Shown: positions 35,088-43,611, counted from the first letter of the stretch. The stretch: 64,000 nucleotides of DNA from Elusimicrobiaceae bacterium (GCA_017961295.1 JAGCXL010000028.1:1-64000); one strand, 5' to 3'. Notes: generated by a model not told the origin, from the sequence alone. Translations and numbers: made by a program.

Positions 35088-35382
35088 TGTGAAGGAAGGC
35101 TATTCCTTTTCAAAGTTGAGCTGGCGTACGTGTTGTCCCGGTAGCGGATTGTTTATCTCCTAAACGCGGTAGCAGCTTAGCTACCAGTGCTTTCGCTACT
35201 TAGTTTACCGTGGGTTGCTAGACCTAGGTAACCAGTATTATAGCATAAAACACGTAAAAAGGGTTAGTAAAGTTAAAAGGTTAAGTCCGGCCCGCATATA
35301 AATGGGTTACGGCGGCCTAAACAACAAGATAACCCAAAGCCGTCGGGGGTTAGTCTTGCGGTGCACCGCAAGAACGTCCCCG
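35088..35382 (+). ncRNA. Structured leader or noncoding RNA, class unknown
   Basis: A stretch of about 300 bases behind a near-consensus promoter with no plausible ORF. The plus-strand RNA can form GGTAGC/GCTACC (six-base loop), GGTTGCT..GGTAACC with G-U pairs, GGGTTA..TAACCC, and near the 3' end a 20-base perfect palindrome TCTTGCGGTG/CACCGCAAGA (35354-35373) enclosed by CGGGG..CCCCG. No run of T follows, so the 3' end is uncertain. It could instead be the 5' leader of the YfcC-type gene, although that gene seems to have its own -10 box. Confidence 0.45.
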
Positions 35383-35412
35383 TAAATGTGGCAGGTTTTA
35401 TATAATATAAGT

Positions 35413-36801
35413 ATGCAGAAGACATTTTCGCTCAACATTTATGGACTTATTTTCTCAATTATGTTGGTAGTGGCAGGACTTACCTGGTTGTTGCCTGCCG
35501 GCCAATATGATACGCAAGAAAAAGACGGCCGCACCTATACGGTAGCCGGCTCTTATCATCAGGTAGAATCGGCCCCGCAGGGTTTGGGGGCGGTGCTCAC
35601 AGCCCCTGCCAAAGGGTTTAAAGACTGTGCCGATATTATTGTTTTTATTTTTATTACCGGTGCGATCTTTACTATTTTGGAACGCACGGGAACGGTTAAC
35701 GCCGTCATCCTGGGAACCAGTTATCTTTTTTCCAAGCGGGAAAAACTTAAAAAATGGTTTATCCCGGCTAGCATGGTGCTGTTTTCACTGGGCGGCGCTG
35801 TGTTTGGCATGGAAGAGGAAACATTGATTTTTATTCCGCTATTTATTCCCTTGGCTTTATCACTGGGATATGATAGTTTGGTAGGGGTCAGTATCCCGTT
35901 TTTGGGGGCTTGGGCAGGATTTTGCTCCGCTTTTATGAATCCGTTTACGGTCGGTATTTCGCAAGGGATTGCGCAATTACCGCTTTATTCCGGGTTGGGA
36001 TATCGTTTAGTTGTATGGTGTATTTGTACGGCTACGGTGATTGCTTTTGTAACTTGGTACGGGGAAAAAATCCGTAAAAATCCGTCCAAAAGTATTACTT
36101 TTCAGGCAGACCAAGAGCGTCGCAAACATTTGGACTTAACAACCGTACAAAAACCGCAGTTTAAGCGTTCCCATATCATCATTAGTGTAGTGTTTGCATT
36201 AGGGATGATAGGGTTGGTAATCGGGGTTGCGGTTTATGAGTGGTACATTGTGGAAATTTCCGGTTTGTTTTTGGGAGTGGGTTTACTGTGTGCGCTTATT
36301 GCGCGGCTGAGCTTAAACCAAACGACGGATGCTATTATTGACGGCGCGCGCAGTATGGTCAGCGTGGCGGTCATGTTAGCGTTGGCGCGGGCTATTGTGG
36401 TGCTCGCTTCGGACGGACGTATTTTAGATACGGTGCTACACGCTATCGCTTCTTTGATTGGGCATATGCACCCCTTAGCAGCGGTGGAAGGGATGTTTGT
36501 AGCGCACAGTTTTCTAAATTTCTTTATTGCATCGGGTTCCGGTCAAGCGGTTTTAACCATGCCGGTAATGATTCCTCTTTCCGACCTTATGCACATTAGT
36601 CCGCAACTGTCCATTTTGGCTTATCAATTTGGCGAAGGATGGACAAACGCCATTATTCCAACGGCGCCGGTTACCATGGCAGCGTTGGGAATGGCTGGGA
36701 TTCCGTGGCTCAAGTGGGCCAAGTGGAATATTAAACTACAAATTATTTTGGCAATACTTTCCGTATTGTTATTAATTCCGCCGTATTTAATGGGTTGGTA
36801 A
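35413..36801 (+). CDS. YfcC/ArcD-type anion or amino-acid antiporter
   Basis: A 462-residue integral membrane protein with about twelve hydrophobic segments. It has the LPAGQYD motif after the first helix, GGAVFGMEEETLIFIPLFIPLALSLGYD, and SGSGQAVLTMPVMIPLSDL near the C-terminus, all typical of the YfcC/DcuC (AbgT-like) superfamily. Substrate unknown: C4-dicarboxylates or basic amino acids are candidates. I chose the ATG at 35413; TATAAT (35401-35406) ends six bases before it and no ribosome site is seen, so the mRNA may be leaderless. It ends at two hairpins before the particle genes. Confidence 0.88.
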   Translation: MQKTFSLNIYGLIFSIMLVVAGLTWLLPAGQYDTQEKDGRTYTVAGSYHQVESAPQGLGAVLTAPAKGFKDCADIIVFIFITGAIFTILERTGTVNAVILGTSYLFSKREKLKKWFIPASMVLFSLGGAVFGMEEETLIFIPLFIPLALSLGYDSLVGVSIPFLGAWAGFCSAFMNPFTVGISQGIAQLPLYSGLGYRLVVWCICTATVIAFVTWYGEKIRKNPSKSITFQADQERRKHLDLTTVQKPQFKRSHIIISVVFALGMIGLVIGVAVYEWYIVEISGLFLGVGLLCALIARLSLNQTTDAIIDGARSMVSVAVMLALARAIVVLASDGRILDTVLHAIASLIGHMHPLAAVEGMFVAHSFLNFFIASGSGQAVLTMPVMIPLSDLMHISPQLSILAYQFGEGWTNAIIPTAPVTMAALGMAGIPWLKWAKWNIKLQIILAILSVLLLIPPYLMGW

Positions 36802-36806
36802 TCATT

Positions 36807-36889
36807 ACCCCGGCGGAATACCGCCGGGTATCAAATTAAATTGATGCTTTTGTGCGGTGCTTACTTTTTGTAAGCACCGTCTTGTTTTT
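36807..36889 (+). terminator. Two hairpins after the transporter gene
   Basis: A first stem, CCCGGCGG/CCGCCGGG around 36808-36828, has no T run. The second, CGGTGCTTAC/GTAAGCACCG (36855-36864/36870-36879) with a five-T loop, is followed by TCTTGTTTTT and is a good intrinsic terminator. They insulate the particle cluster from the transporter gene. Confidence 0.75.
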
Positions 36890-36915
36890 GCGCACCAAGT
36901 ACGCAGGGGGAAACT

Positions 36916-37218
36916 ATGTCTTTGAAGGATAAAATTGATTTGGAAAATAAAATTTTTGCACGGGCCGCGCATTTGCAAGTGCCGGTATATTCCAAATATG
37001 GGGGGCTTATTTCAACGGCAGAGGATTTGGAATTACAAACTATGTTGTACGTATATAATGCGCAATTCCAAGCAAAAAATTATCAGCAATTTTGCTCCCC
37101 AGCCGAAGCCTTGCAGGCACGCCAAAATTATAAAGTCCAACAGAAGAGCTTCGGGCGTGCACGTATTTATGGGAAAAAAGATCTTAAGTTTGAGTTGTTG
37201 TTAACGGAGGAAAAATGA
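36916..37218 (+). CDS. Small protein opening the particle-gene cluster, unknown
   Basis: A 100-residue, mildly basic, soluble protein without recognised family. GGGGG lies upstream of the ATG. Its stop overlaps the start of the small-terminase gene by four bases, so it belongs to the same transcript. By position it could be a regulator or a packaging accessory protein. No HTH or nuclease motif is visible. Confidence 0.7.
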   Translation: MSLKDKIDLENKIFARAAHLQVPVYSKYGGLISTAEDLELQTMLYVYNAQFQAKNYQQFCSPAEALQARQNYKVQQKSFGRARIYGKKDLKFELLLTEEK

Positions 37219-37625
37219 AAAAGATTTCTTATCGTTCTTCTTTTTGTGAAGAAGTATTACATTTCTTTGAAGGGGCCGCCTTTCACGTGACGGAAGTTCA
37301 AAAAAAAGACGGCGCTATTACTTTATTGGAAACAGCGGCTGAACTGCCCACCTTTGCGGCTTTTGCTAAAAAAATAGGAGTTACGTGTAAAGAGTTGCAG
37401 TATTGGGAAGAACAACACCCGGCCTTCAAATACGCCTGCGAACAAGCACGGGACCGGCAAGCTAATATCTTAATCCAAAATAGTTTACGCGGTAACTATG
37501 CGGCTTCTTTTGCGATATTTACGGCCAAGAATTTACTGGGTTGGAAAGACGGTAAAGAGAGTAAAGAAAATGTGCAAAACGCAGAAGCAGTGGTAGTGAG
37601 TTGGGAGCAGGAACATGCAGAATAA
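37215..37625 (+). CDS. Putative phage terminase small subunit
   Basis: A 136-residue protein. An HTH-like segment (PTFAAFAKKIGVTCKELQYWEEQHPAFKYA, quoted in parts: FAKKIGV, LQYWEEQ) is followed by ARDRQANILI and the closing AIFTAKNLLGWKD, a pattern typical of DNA-recognising small terminases. It lies directly before, and overlaps by 11 bases, the large subunit gene. It would choose DNA for packaging; what DNA it chooses in an element without replication genes is an open question. Confidence 0.82.
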   Translation: MKKISYRSSFCEEVLHFFEGAAFHVTEVQKKDGAITLLETAAELPTFAAFAKKIGVTCKELQYWEEQHPAFKYACEQARDRQANILIQNSLRGNYAASFAIFTAKNLLGWKDGKESKENVQNAEAVVVSWEQEHAE

Positions 37626-38934
37626 ATCGGTCATTAAAATTCCCTACGCGCCCCGGCCTGTGCAAAAAGAAATTCATAGTGCACTTGCTACGCATCGCTT
37701 TTGTGTGTTGGTTACACACCGTCAGTTGGGCAAAACCGTTTGTGCCGTCAACCATTTAATTCGCCAAGCCACTCAAAACCCGCAAACTTGTCCGCGTTAT
37801 TTTTACGTGGCACCCTTTTTAAAGCAAGCTAAACTGATTGCTTGGGATTATTTAAAACGCTATGCGCGCAAAATTCCAGGCGTTAAGTTTTTAGAAGGAG
37901 AGTTGTGCGTACAGTTTGCTTCCGGGGCGCGTATTTGGGTGTGTGGGGCGGATAATCCGGATGCGCTGCGCGGTACCTATGCCGACGGAGTTGTGTTGGA
38001 TGAGTATGCCCAAATTAAACCCGATGTATTTAATGAAATTATTCGCCCTATGCTTTTATCGCGTGAGGGCTGGGTTGTTTTTATGGGGACCCCAAAGGGC
38101 CAAAATGCCTTTTTTGAGTTGTTTAATAAAGCGCAAAAAAAAGCACAACAAGAACCGGGCTTGTGGTGGGTGGGGGTATATCGCGCGGATGAGTCCGGTG
38201 TGATTCCGGCCGCGGAACTTAAACGCCTGCAAGAAGAAACTCCGCCAGTTATTTACCGTCAAGAATATCTGTGTGATTTTACCGCTAGTGCGGAAAATAT
38301 TTTAATTCCGATTGATAGCATATTAGCCGCTTGTCAGCGTGCAATTGCCCCGTCGGATTATCGGTATGCTCCCAAAATTATGGGGGTGGATCCGGCCCGT
38401 TTTGGAGCGGATCGCAGTGTGATTTTTTGCCGTCAGGGAGTTCGTGCTTTGGAACCACTTAGTTTTGAGGGGCTTGATAATATGGTATTGGCCGCTCGGG
38501 TGGCGCATGAAATAGAACGTTTCCATCCGGATGCGGTATTTATTGATGCCGGTTGCGGAGGCGGAGTCATTGATCGGCTTAGACAGTTGGGGTATCGTCA
38601 AATTATGGAAGTGCCTTTTGGCGGACGGGCCAACAAACCGGAACAGTACGTTAATAAACGGGCTGAAATGTGGTACGAAATGGGACAATGGATTAAAACA
38701 GTGGGTGTATTGCCGCAATCTGCCGAGCTAAAAGCGGACTTGTGTCAGGTGCGTTACGATTATGATTTTCTCGGCCGCTTACGTTTGGAAAGCAAGGAAA
38801 AAATCAAGGAACGTACCGGCAAAAGCCCGGACTTGGCTGATGCGTTGGCGCTTACTTTTGCAGCCGCGGTGCGGGCAAAAAATCCAAATTGCGCTACGGC
38901 GGAATTTGCCCGCAGTGAGTATGAAGTTATTTAA
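37615..38934 (+). CDS. Phage terminase large subunit
   Basis: A 439-residue DNA-packaging motor. The ATPase half has a Walker A variant THRQLGKT (about 37-44), Walker B VVLDEYA (about 127), and a coupling motif VFMGTPKG. The nuclease half has GVDPARFGADRS and VFIDAGCGGG with the acidic residues of an RNase-H fold, and LADALALTFA near the end. All active-site residues expected by eye are present, so it seems intact. TerL is followed immediately by the promoter at 38939. Confidence 0.93.
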   Translation: MQNKSVIKIPYAPRPVQKEIHSALATHRFCVLVTHRQLGKTVCAVNHLIRQATQNPQTCPRYFYVAPFLKQAKLIAWDYLKRYARKIPGVKFLEGELCVQFASGARIWVCGADNPDALRGTYADGVVLDEYAQIKPDVFNEIIRPMLLSREGWVVFMGTPKGQNAFFELFNKAQKKAQQEPGLWWVGVYRADESGVIPAAELKRLQEETPPVIYRQEYLCDFTASAENILIPIDSILAACQRAIAPSDYRYAPKIMGVDPARFGADRSVIFCRQGVRALEPLSFEGLDNMVLAARVAHEIERFHPDAVFIDAGCGGGVIDRLRQLGYRQIMEVPFGGRANKPEQYVNKRAEMWYEMGQWIKTVGVLPQSAELKADLCQVRYDYDFLGRLRLESKEKIKERTGKSPDLADALALTFAAAVRAKNPNCATAEFARSEYEVI

Positions 38935-38938
38935 AATC

Positions 38939-38994
38939 TGGGTCCAAAATAGGTCTTTTTTATACTTGACAAAACTAACTTTATTTACTAATAT
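38939..38994 (+). promoter_or_regulatory. TAGG boxes and promoter of the capsid/tail genes
   Basis: TGGGTCC (38939-38945), four A, TAGGTCT (38950-38956), then TTGACA (38966-38971), a 17-base spacer and TAATAT (38989-38994). The transcript would begin near 39001 and open with an inverted repeat AAATAAACG (39006-39014)/CGTTTATTT (39040-39048). From the box to the first bases after TTGACA it is close to the element at 35025. Confidence 0.65.
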
Positions 38995-39048
38995 AATATT
39001 GTAATAAATAAACGTGCCCACCTAAAAAGCACATTTTCGCGTTTATTT

Positions 39049-39077
39049 AAAAATAAAAATCCGGCATATAAACGCCG
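39049..39077 (-). terminator. Terminator of small minus-strand gene
   Basis: On the minus strand CGGC..GCCG (39077-39074/39065-39062) is followed by GATTTTTATTTTT. It lies 23 bases after the stop of the 58-residue gene. Confidence 0.6.
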
Positions 39078-39100
39078 AAAAAACAAATAATAAGTTTTTC

Positions 39101-39277
39101 TTACAAGCTTGTAAACATAAAAGCGGCTAAAACAGCTGCTAACAATACTGTCAGTAAGTAAGAAACAATGCGTGCCGTTTTTTTACTACCCTTGGGCCAC
39201 ACCGCCCGGGTAATAATGTAAAACCCCGGTACGGCGAGTAAAATTACAAACAAAAAAATTAAGATAATTCCCGTCAT
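39101..39277 (-). CDS. 58-residue membrane protein (moron candidate)
   Basis: Starts at the ATG at 39277, which has GGAGG six bases upstream; the longer frame to 39316 has none. Two hydrophobic helices (about residues 2-24 and 36-56) flank a basic loop (WPKGSKKTAR). It is transcribed against the particle genes, between terL and the portal gene, with its own terminator, which is the usual layout of a phage moron. Function unknown; superinfection exclusion or membrane modification are possibilities. Confidence 0.65.
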   Translation of the reverse strand: MTGIILIFLFVILLAVPGFYIITRAVWPKGSKKTARIVSYLLTVLLAAVLAAFMFTSL

Positions 39278-39341
39278 ACCTACCTCCGTGTATGAGTATG
39301 ATAGTAAATTTTGCATCTTTTTGCATGAAAGGAAATTAGTT

Positions 39342-40844
39342 ATGAACTCAAAAGAACAAATAAATTCTTATCAAAAAAAATACGAAGCACTCAAACAAGC
39401 GCGTGCTCCCTGGGTGAGTACTTGGAAAGAATTGTCGACTTATTTGGCACCTACCCGCGGCTTGTTTGACGGGGAAACCCTCAATTCCGGCCGTCGGGTG
39501 GACCATAAAACTTTATTAGACAGCTCCGCCTCTTTGGCGGTGGGCGTGTTAGGAGCCGGGATGATGAGTGGGCTTACCAGCCCCTCGCGCAGTTGGTTTG
39601 ACTTAACTTTGCAGCCGACTGCGTTTAAAAAATTGCCCGGCGTCAGTGCGTGGTTATTAGACGTTAAAAAAGCATTAGAATCTGCTTTTGCCAAAAGTAA
39701 TGTGTATTCCGTTTTGCAAGCAGTCTACGAAGAAATTTCTGTTTTTGGTACAGCAGCTTTTTTAGTAGAAGAGGATTCAAAAGGAGGAATTTTTTGCCGT
39801 CCGTTTACAGCGGGGGAATATTTACTAGATGTAGATGGAAAAGGGCGTGTAAATACTTTTGGACGTGAATTTTTTATGAACGCGGCGCAGTTGGCGCGTG
39901 CCTTTGGAAAAGAAAATTTACCTACTCAAATAGTACAAGAATTGCAACAAGAGCGTTGCAATAATTTGTATGCAGTGCGGCATTTAATTTTTCCCAATCC
40001 CACTTTTAATGAGCACTACGCAGATTACAATCACTTTGCTTACAAATCTGTTTATTTTACAACCGACGGCACGTTGCTGCGTAGTGGGGGGTATCATGAG
40101 TTTCCGGTCATTGCGGCGCGTTGGGAAACGCGTACCAGCGCGGATATTTACGGCCGCGGACCGGGGTGGAAAGCGCTGGGAGACGTAAAAATGCTGCAGA
40201 AAATGCAGAAAACAAAATTGGTAGCTTTGGATAAGAATACCAATCCGCCCGTGATGGTTTCCGCCAGCGTGCAAGGGGAAGTCAACCTTTTGCCGGGCGG
40301 TATTACCCGTTGCAACAGTTTGACAGATGCCGCCGTTAAACCGGCTTACCAAGTGCAAGCTGATTTAACGGCTTTGGAAAGTGCCATGGAACAAGTGCGC
40401 CAGACAATTCGGTCGCAATTTTTTGCCGATGTATTTGTGATGCTTTCCGCCCAAGATATACCGAATATGACGGCTGCCGAAGTGGCCGAACGCCGGCAAG
40501 AAAAAATGCTTTTGTTGGGGCCGGTATTTGAGCGGCTTAAAAGTGAGCTTTTAGACCCGCTTATTGAACGTACGTATTATATTTTGTTGCGCCAAGGAGC
40601 GATTGCACCTGCTCCCGAAATTTTACAAGGTCTTGAAATGAACCCGACGTATATTTCTACCATTGCACAGGCCCAACGTGCCACCGCATTAGAGCCGTTA
40701 AGTCAAGCCGTAACTTTCGCGGAAAACCTCACGCAAGCAGCGCCGGCTTTGGCAGAACAAGTAGATTATTCGCGTGCACTTAGCGAAGGATTAGAAAGTT
40801 TGGGTATGGACGGAGTTTTACTCAAACAAGGAGTGCGTCCATGA
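39342..40844 (+). CDS. Podovirus-type portal (head-to-tail connector) protein
   Basis: A 500-residue protein of the T7 gp8 / head-to-tail connecting family. Recognised by the opening LKQARAPWVSTWKELSTYLAPTRGLFDG (shown here as key pieces: APWVSTW, YLAPTRG), GAGMMSGLTSPSRSWF, and the LLLGPVFERLKSELLDPLIERTYYIL block with AEVAERRQEKM before it. Twelve copies would form the DNA entry ring. The ATG at 39342 follows AAAGGA. Length matches the family. It begins the morphogenetic half of the cluster. Confidence 0.92.
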   Translation: MNSKEQINSYQKKYEALKQARAPWVSTWKELSTYLAPTRGLFDGETLNSGRRVDHKTLLDSSASLAVGVLGAGMMSGLTSPSRSWFDLTLQPTAFKKLPGVSAWLLDVKKALESAFAKSNVYSVLQAVYEEISVFGTAAFLVEEDSKGGIFCRPFTAGEYLLDVDGKGRVNTFGREFFMNAAQLARAFGKENLPTQIVQELQQERCNNLYAVRHLIFPNPTFNEHYADYNHFAYKSVYFTTDGTLLRSGGYHEFPVIAARWETRTSADIYGRGPGWKALGDVKMLQKMQKTKLVALDKNTNPPVMVSASVQGEVNLLPGGITRCNSLTDAAVKPAYQVQADLTALESAMEQVRQTIRSQFFADVFVMLSAQDIPNMTAAEVAERRQEKMLLLGPVFERLKSELLDPLIERTYYILLRQGAIAPAPEILQGLEMNPTYISTIAQAQRATALEPLSQAVTFAENLTQAAPALAEQVDYSRALSEGLESLGMDGVLLKQGVRP

Positions 40845-41143
40845 ACACACGCAAACTTAAAAAACGTAATTTGTGTGATTTGCAAACGGTGCTCAAAACA
40901 CCGCAAGGCCGACGGGTGCTATGGCGGGTTTTGCAAGCCGCTCAAGTGCGCCAACATGGCTTTGTGCCGGGGGATAGTTTGTCTACTTCTTTTCATTGCG
41001 GACAGCGTAGTATTGGGCTATTTTTGCTGGATGAAATAGAAGAAGCACAGCCGGGGGCTTATCAACAAATGCGCAGTGAATACATAGCGGAAATTAATTC
41101 TATACAAAACCAACTGACTACTCAGGAGGATGACCATGAGTGA
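40841..41143 (+). CDS. Bbp19-like phage protein
   Basis: A 100-residue protein with the pattern TPQGRRVLWRVLQ..FVPGDSLSTSFHCGQRSIGLFLLDEI, which matches the small family found after the portal gene in podoviruses related to Bordetella phage BPP-1 (Bbp19). It overlaps the portal stop by four bases and the scaffold start by eight. Role in the virion or assembly is not known to me. Confidence 0.75.
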   Translation: MNTRKLKKRNLCDLQTVLKTPQGRRVLWRVLQAAQVRQHGFVPGDSLSTSFHCGQRSIGLFLLDEIEEAQPGAYQQMRSEYIAEINSIQNQLTTQEDDHE

Positions 41144-41669
41144 AAAAATAAAAAACGATTTACAAATTAATGCTGCATCTAAAGAAGAGCAAGAAACTCC
41201 TTCTCAGATGCAAGCAAGCTTGGACCCGTATGCAGCTATTTCGCTGCCGGAAAATTCCTTATTAAGCAAGCCGCAGTTGGCCGCTTTTAAACAGGCGGCT
41301 ACCGAACTTAAACTGCCTGCAGAAGCGCTGGTAAAGTGGCTTTCTTACGAAGAAGAACGCCTACAATCTTGGCAACAGGAGAAAACATTCCAAAGACAAG
41401 AACAACTGGCCGGGTGGGCCGCTCAAACGCAAGAAGAATTCGGCCCCCGTTGGCAAGAGGAAGTTTCCAAAGCGGTGCGCGCCGCGGATGCATTTGGTGG
41501 CCCGCAACTACGTCAACTTTTAGAAGAAACGGGGCTAGGCAACCATCCGGTGATTGTCCGTACCTTTCGCGCGGTGGCTAAGTGTATTAGTGAAGATGTA
41601 ACTCCCGGCGGTGTTTCCCATACAACGACGGATAAAACTTTCACACAAGCTTTGTACGGAAAAAATTAA
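41136..41669 (+). CDS. Putative capsid scaffolding protein
   Basis: A 177-residue, Gln/Glu-rich, mostly helical protein between portal and capsid genes, where podoviruses place the scaffold. The end pattern LRQLLEETGLGNHPVIVRTF..AKCISED is typical of this group. I start at 41136 because AGGAGG at 41124-41129 gives it a normal spacing; the ATG at 41130 directly abuts that site. It should be absent from mature particles. Confidence 0.75.
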   Translation: MSEKIKNDLQINAASKEEQETPSQMQASLDPYAAISLPENSLLSKPQLAAFKQAATELKLPAEALVKWLSYEEERLQSWQQEKTFQRQEQLAGWAAQTQEEFGPRWQEEVSKAVRAADAFGGPQLRQLLEETGLGNHPVIVRTFRAVAKCISEDVTPGGVSHTTTDKTFTQALYGKN

Positions 41670-41680
41670 AGGAGAAATTT

Positions 41681-42658
41681 ATGGCAATTATTGCTGAAAA
41701 AAATTACAACTTAATTGACTATGCCAAACAGTTTGATCCGTCGGGCCAAGAGTTGGCCATTGCGGAAGTATTAAGTCAATCCAACGACATCATTGGCGAT
41801 GCGGTGGTACAAGAAAGTTCTTTAGATTCCGGGCATGAATACGCGGTGCGTACCGGAATCCCGGAAGGAACTTGGCGTCGGGCTTACCAAGGGATTGAGC
41901 CCGCTAAAGCTACTACTAAAGTAGTTGTGGAAAGCTATGGTACGTTATCGGCTTACTCGGTAGTAGATAAATTGGTGGCGGAAAAGGGCGGTCATGTGGA
42001 TGCGGTGCGCACGGGGCAGTCCCGTGCGATTATTGCCGGGATGTCCTCGTCTATGGCTTCTAATTTAATCTACGGAAATTCGGGTGCCACTCCGGAACGC
42101 TTTACCGGTTTGGCGGCTCGTTATAGTGCGCTTTCCGGGGCAGAATCTAGCCGCAACGTAGTAGACGGCGGCGGTACTACCAACGGTCAAAATTCGTCCA
42201 TTTATCTAGTCGTGTGGGACACGGACAAGGTATTTACGTTCTTCCCCAAAGGTTCCAAAGCGGGGATTCAACGGGTGGATTACGGGTTAGTCAATCACGT
42301 AGATGCTTCCGGCAACGAGTTCCCGGCCTACAAAGAATATTTTGAGTGGAAACTGGGGCTTGCCGTACAAGATTGGCGCTTTGCGGGGCGCATTTGCAAC
42401 ATTGATGTGACCAATGTCCCGTCAACGCTTATCGATAAGATGTGTGATTTGGAAAAAAAAATCCAAAGTTTATCTATGGGTAAACCCGTATGGTATATGA
42501 ACCGCACCGTTAAGGCGGCGCTGCGTAAATTAACTACCAACCGCAGCAATATCCAGTATACACCGGATCAAATTACGTCCAGACCTTTAATGACGTTTAA
42601 TGAAATTCCGGTACATATTTGTGATGCGATTCGCGACGATGAAGCCGTAGTGGCTTAA
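41681..42658 (+). CDS. Major capsid protein
   Basis: A 325-residue protein of the podovirus HK97-fold group related to phage BPP-1 Bbp17. Features include an N-terminal arm rich in acidic residues, SSLDSGHEYAVRTGIPEGTWRRAYQGI, and a C-terminal GKPVWYMNRTVKAALRKL..PVHICDAI block. AAAGGAG precedes the ATG. It is followed directly by a hairpin that would partly end transcription, consistent with high production of this protein. Confidence 0.9.
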   Translation: MAIIAEKNYNLIDYAKQFDPSGQELAIAEVLSQSNDIIGDAVVQESSLDSGHEYAVRTGIPEGTWRRAYQGIEPAKATTKVVVESYGTLSAYSVVDKLVAEKGGHVDAVRTGQSRAIIAGMSSSMASNLIYGNSGATPERFTGLAARYSALSGAESSRNVVDGGGTTNGQNSSIYLVVWDTDKVFTFFPKGSKAGIQRVDYGLVNHVDASGNEFPAYKEYFEWKLGLAVQDWRFAGRICNIDVTNVPSTLIDKMCDLEKKIQSLSMGKPVWYMNRTVKAALRKLTTNRSNIQYTPDQITSRPLMTFNEIPVHICDAIRDDEAVVA

Positions 42659-42667
42659 GCCGCCTAA

Positions 42668-42692
42668 GGGCGGGATTTTACCCGCCCGTTTA
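42668..42692 (+). terminator. Terminator after the capsid gene
   Basis: Stem GGGCGGG/CCCGCCC (42668-42674/42681-42687) followed by GTTTATTTT. Confidence 0.75.
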
Positions 42693-42711
42693 TTTTAAAT
42701 TAGGAGAATTT

Positions 42712-43101
42712 ATGTTACTTGATAAAACTACTATGTTTTCTGATGCACAAGCATTGCGCGCTACCGGAGCCGGTACCAACACCCTTGATCTTAAAGCCGC
42801 CGGTAATGCTGTTCCCGGCCGTTTGGTACTTATTGCCCATGCGGACACTGCTTTTGTGGGCGCTACACAAATAGTTTGTGCTTTGCAAACAAGCGATAAG
42901 GCGGACTTTTCCAGCGGAGTGGTTACGTTGGCAAGTGCTACCGTAAGCGGTACGCAGTTGGCAGATACCGAAAACAACCTCTTTGCCTTGGGTGTTCCGG
43001 CGGGTCTTAAGCGTTACTTGCGGATTTATTATACCGTAACCGGTACCGTAACTGCGGGTGCGATTTCCTGCTTTGTGGCAGATGTGGCGGATTTGCATTA
43101 A
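42712..43101 (+). CDS. Bbp16-like capsid cement protein
   Basis: A 129-residue beta-rich protein whose opening MLLDKTTMFSDAQAL and ATGAGTNTLDL match the Bbp16 family, which decorates and stabilises podovirus heads. TAGGAG lies upstream. Its position right after the capsid gene is the expected one. A second hairpin follows it. Confidence 0.85.
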   Translation: MLLDKTTMFSDAQALRATGAGTNTLDLKAAGNAVPGRLVLIAHADTAFVGATQIVCALQTSDKADFSSGVVTLASATVSGTQLADTENNLFALGVPAGLKRYLRIYYTVTGTVTAGAISCFVADVADLH

Positions 43102-43110
43102 TTTGTCCGC

Positions 43111-43145
43111 GCGGGCGTGGTGTTTAAGCGCCACGTCCGCAAAAA
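43111..43145 (+). terminator. Hairpin after the cement-protein gene
   Basis: GCGGGCGTGG/CCACGTCCGC (43111-43120/43131-43140) with one G-U pair in the plus-strand RNA. Only A-rich sequence follows, so it may protect an mRNA end more than terminate. Confidence 0.45.
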
Positions 43146-43284
43146 TGGCCTTATTAAAGCATAAAAAGCCATATCGGTATGGCGGGCGGGGGGAAAAGAT
43201 TGAAAATAGAGGCATTTTAGCCGAAAAGCGGGTGTTTTTAGGCTTAAATGATGTCTAAATAACCCATTTATCCCCAATAATTTT

Positions 43285-43611
43285 AAGATATCGACGTTAT
43301 ATCGACGAAAAAATATAATTTTATAACCTATTCCTGGTGAAAAGCAATGGAATCTTTTTTAATCGCAAAAGCAGATTTAAATTTGTTTTTAAAATTTAAT
43401 ATACAAATAAAAACACTTAAAATTTAAGTATTTTTAAAAATATATATAAAATTATAATTATTATAAAAATTGATTTAATAAATATATATTTAAATATAAA
43501 AATATTTTAATTTTAATTATTTTTAAATTTAGTATTAATAATAAAACAAGTATTTAAAATAAAAAATACTTAAAATACAATATAAATTTTTTTAAAATAT
43601 AAAAATTTGGA
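43285..43611. other. Very AT-rich block with 11-bp direct repeats
   Basis: The 43102-43617 gap has no credible gene. ATATCGACG occurs at 43288-43296 and 43299-43307, 11 bp apart, as two tandem binding sites would. From about 43375 to 43611 the sequence is almost only A and T with a few isolated G or C, quite unlike the flanking genes. It may be a protein-binding or promoter region, a melting or packaging site, or degenerated DNA. The next gene has its GGAG site at the right end of the block. Confidence 0.6.

Noticed and set aside
35302-35385. 27-codon ORF in the second structured region
   Set aside because: No ribosome site or adjacent -10 box, odd composition, and it overlaps strong RNA hairpins.
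39288-39341. Upstream start for the portal protein
   Set aside because: No ribosome site; it would overlap the ribosome-binding region of the opposite small gene, while the ATG at 39342 has AAAGGA.
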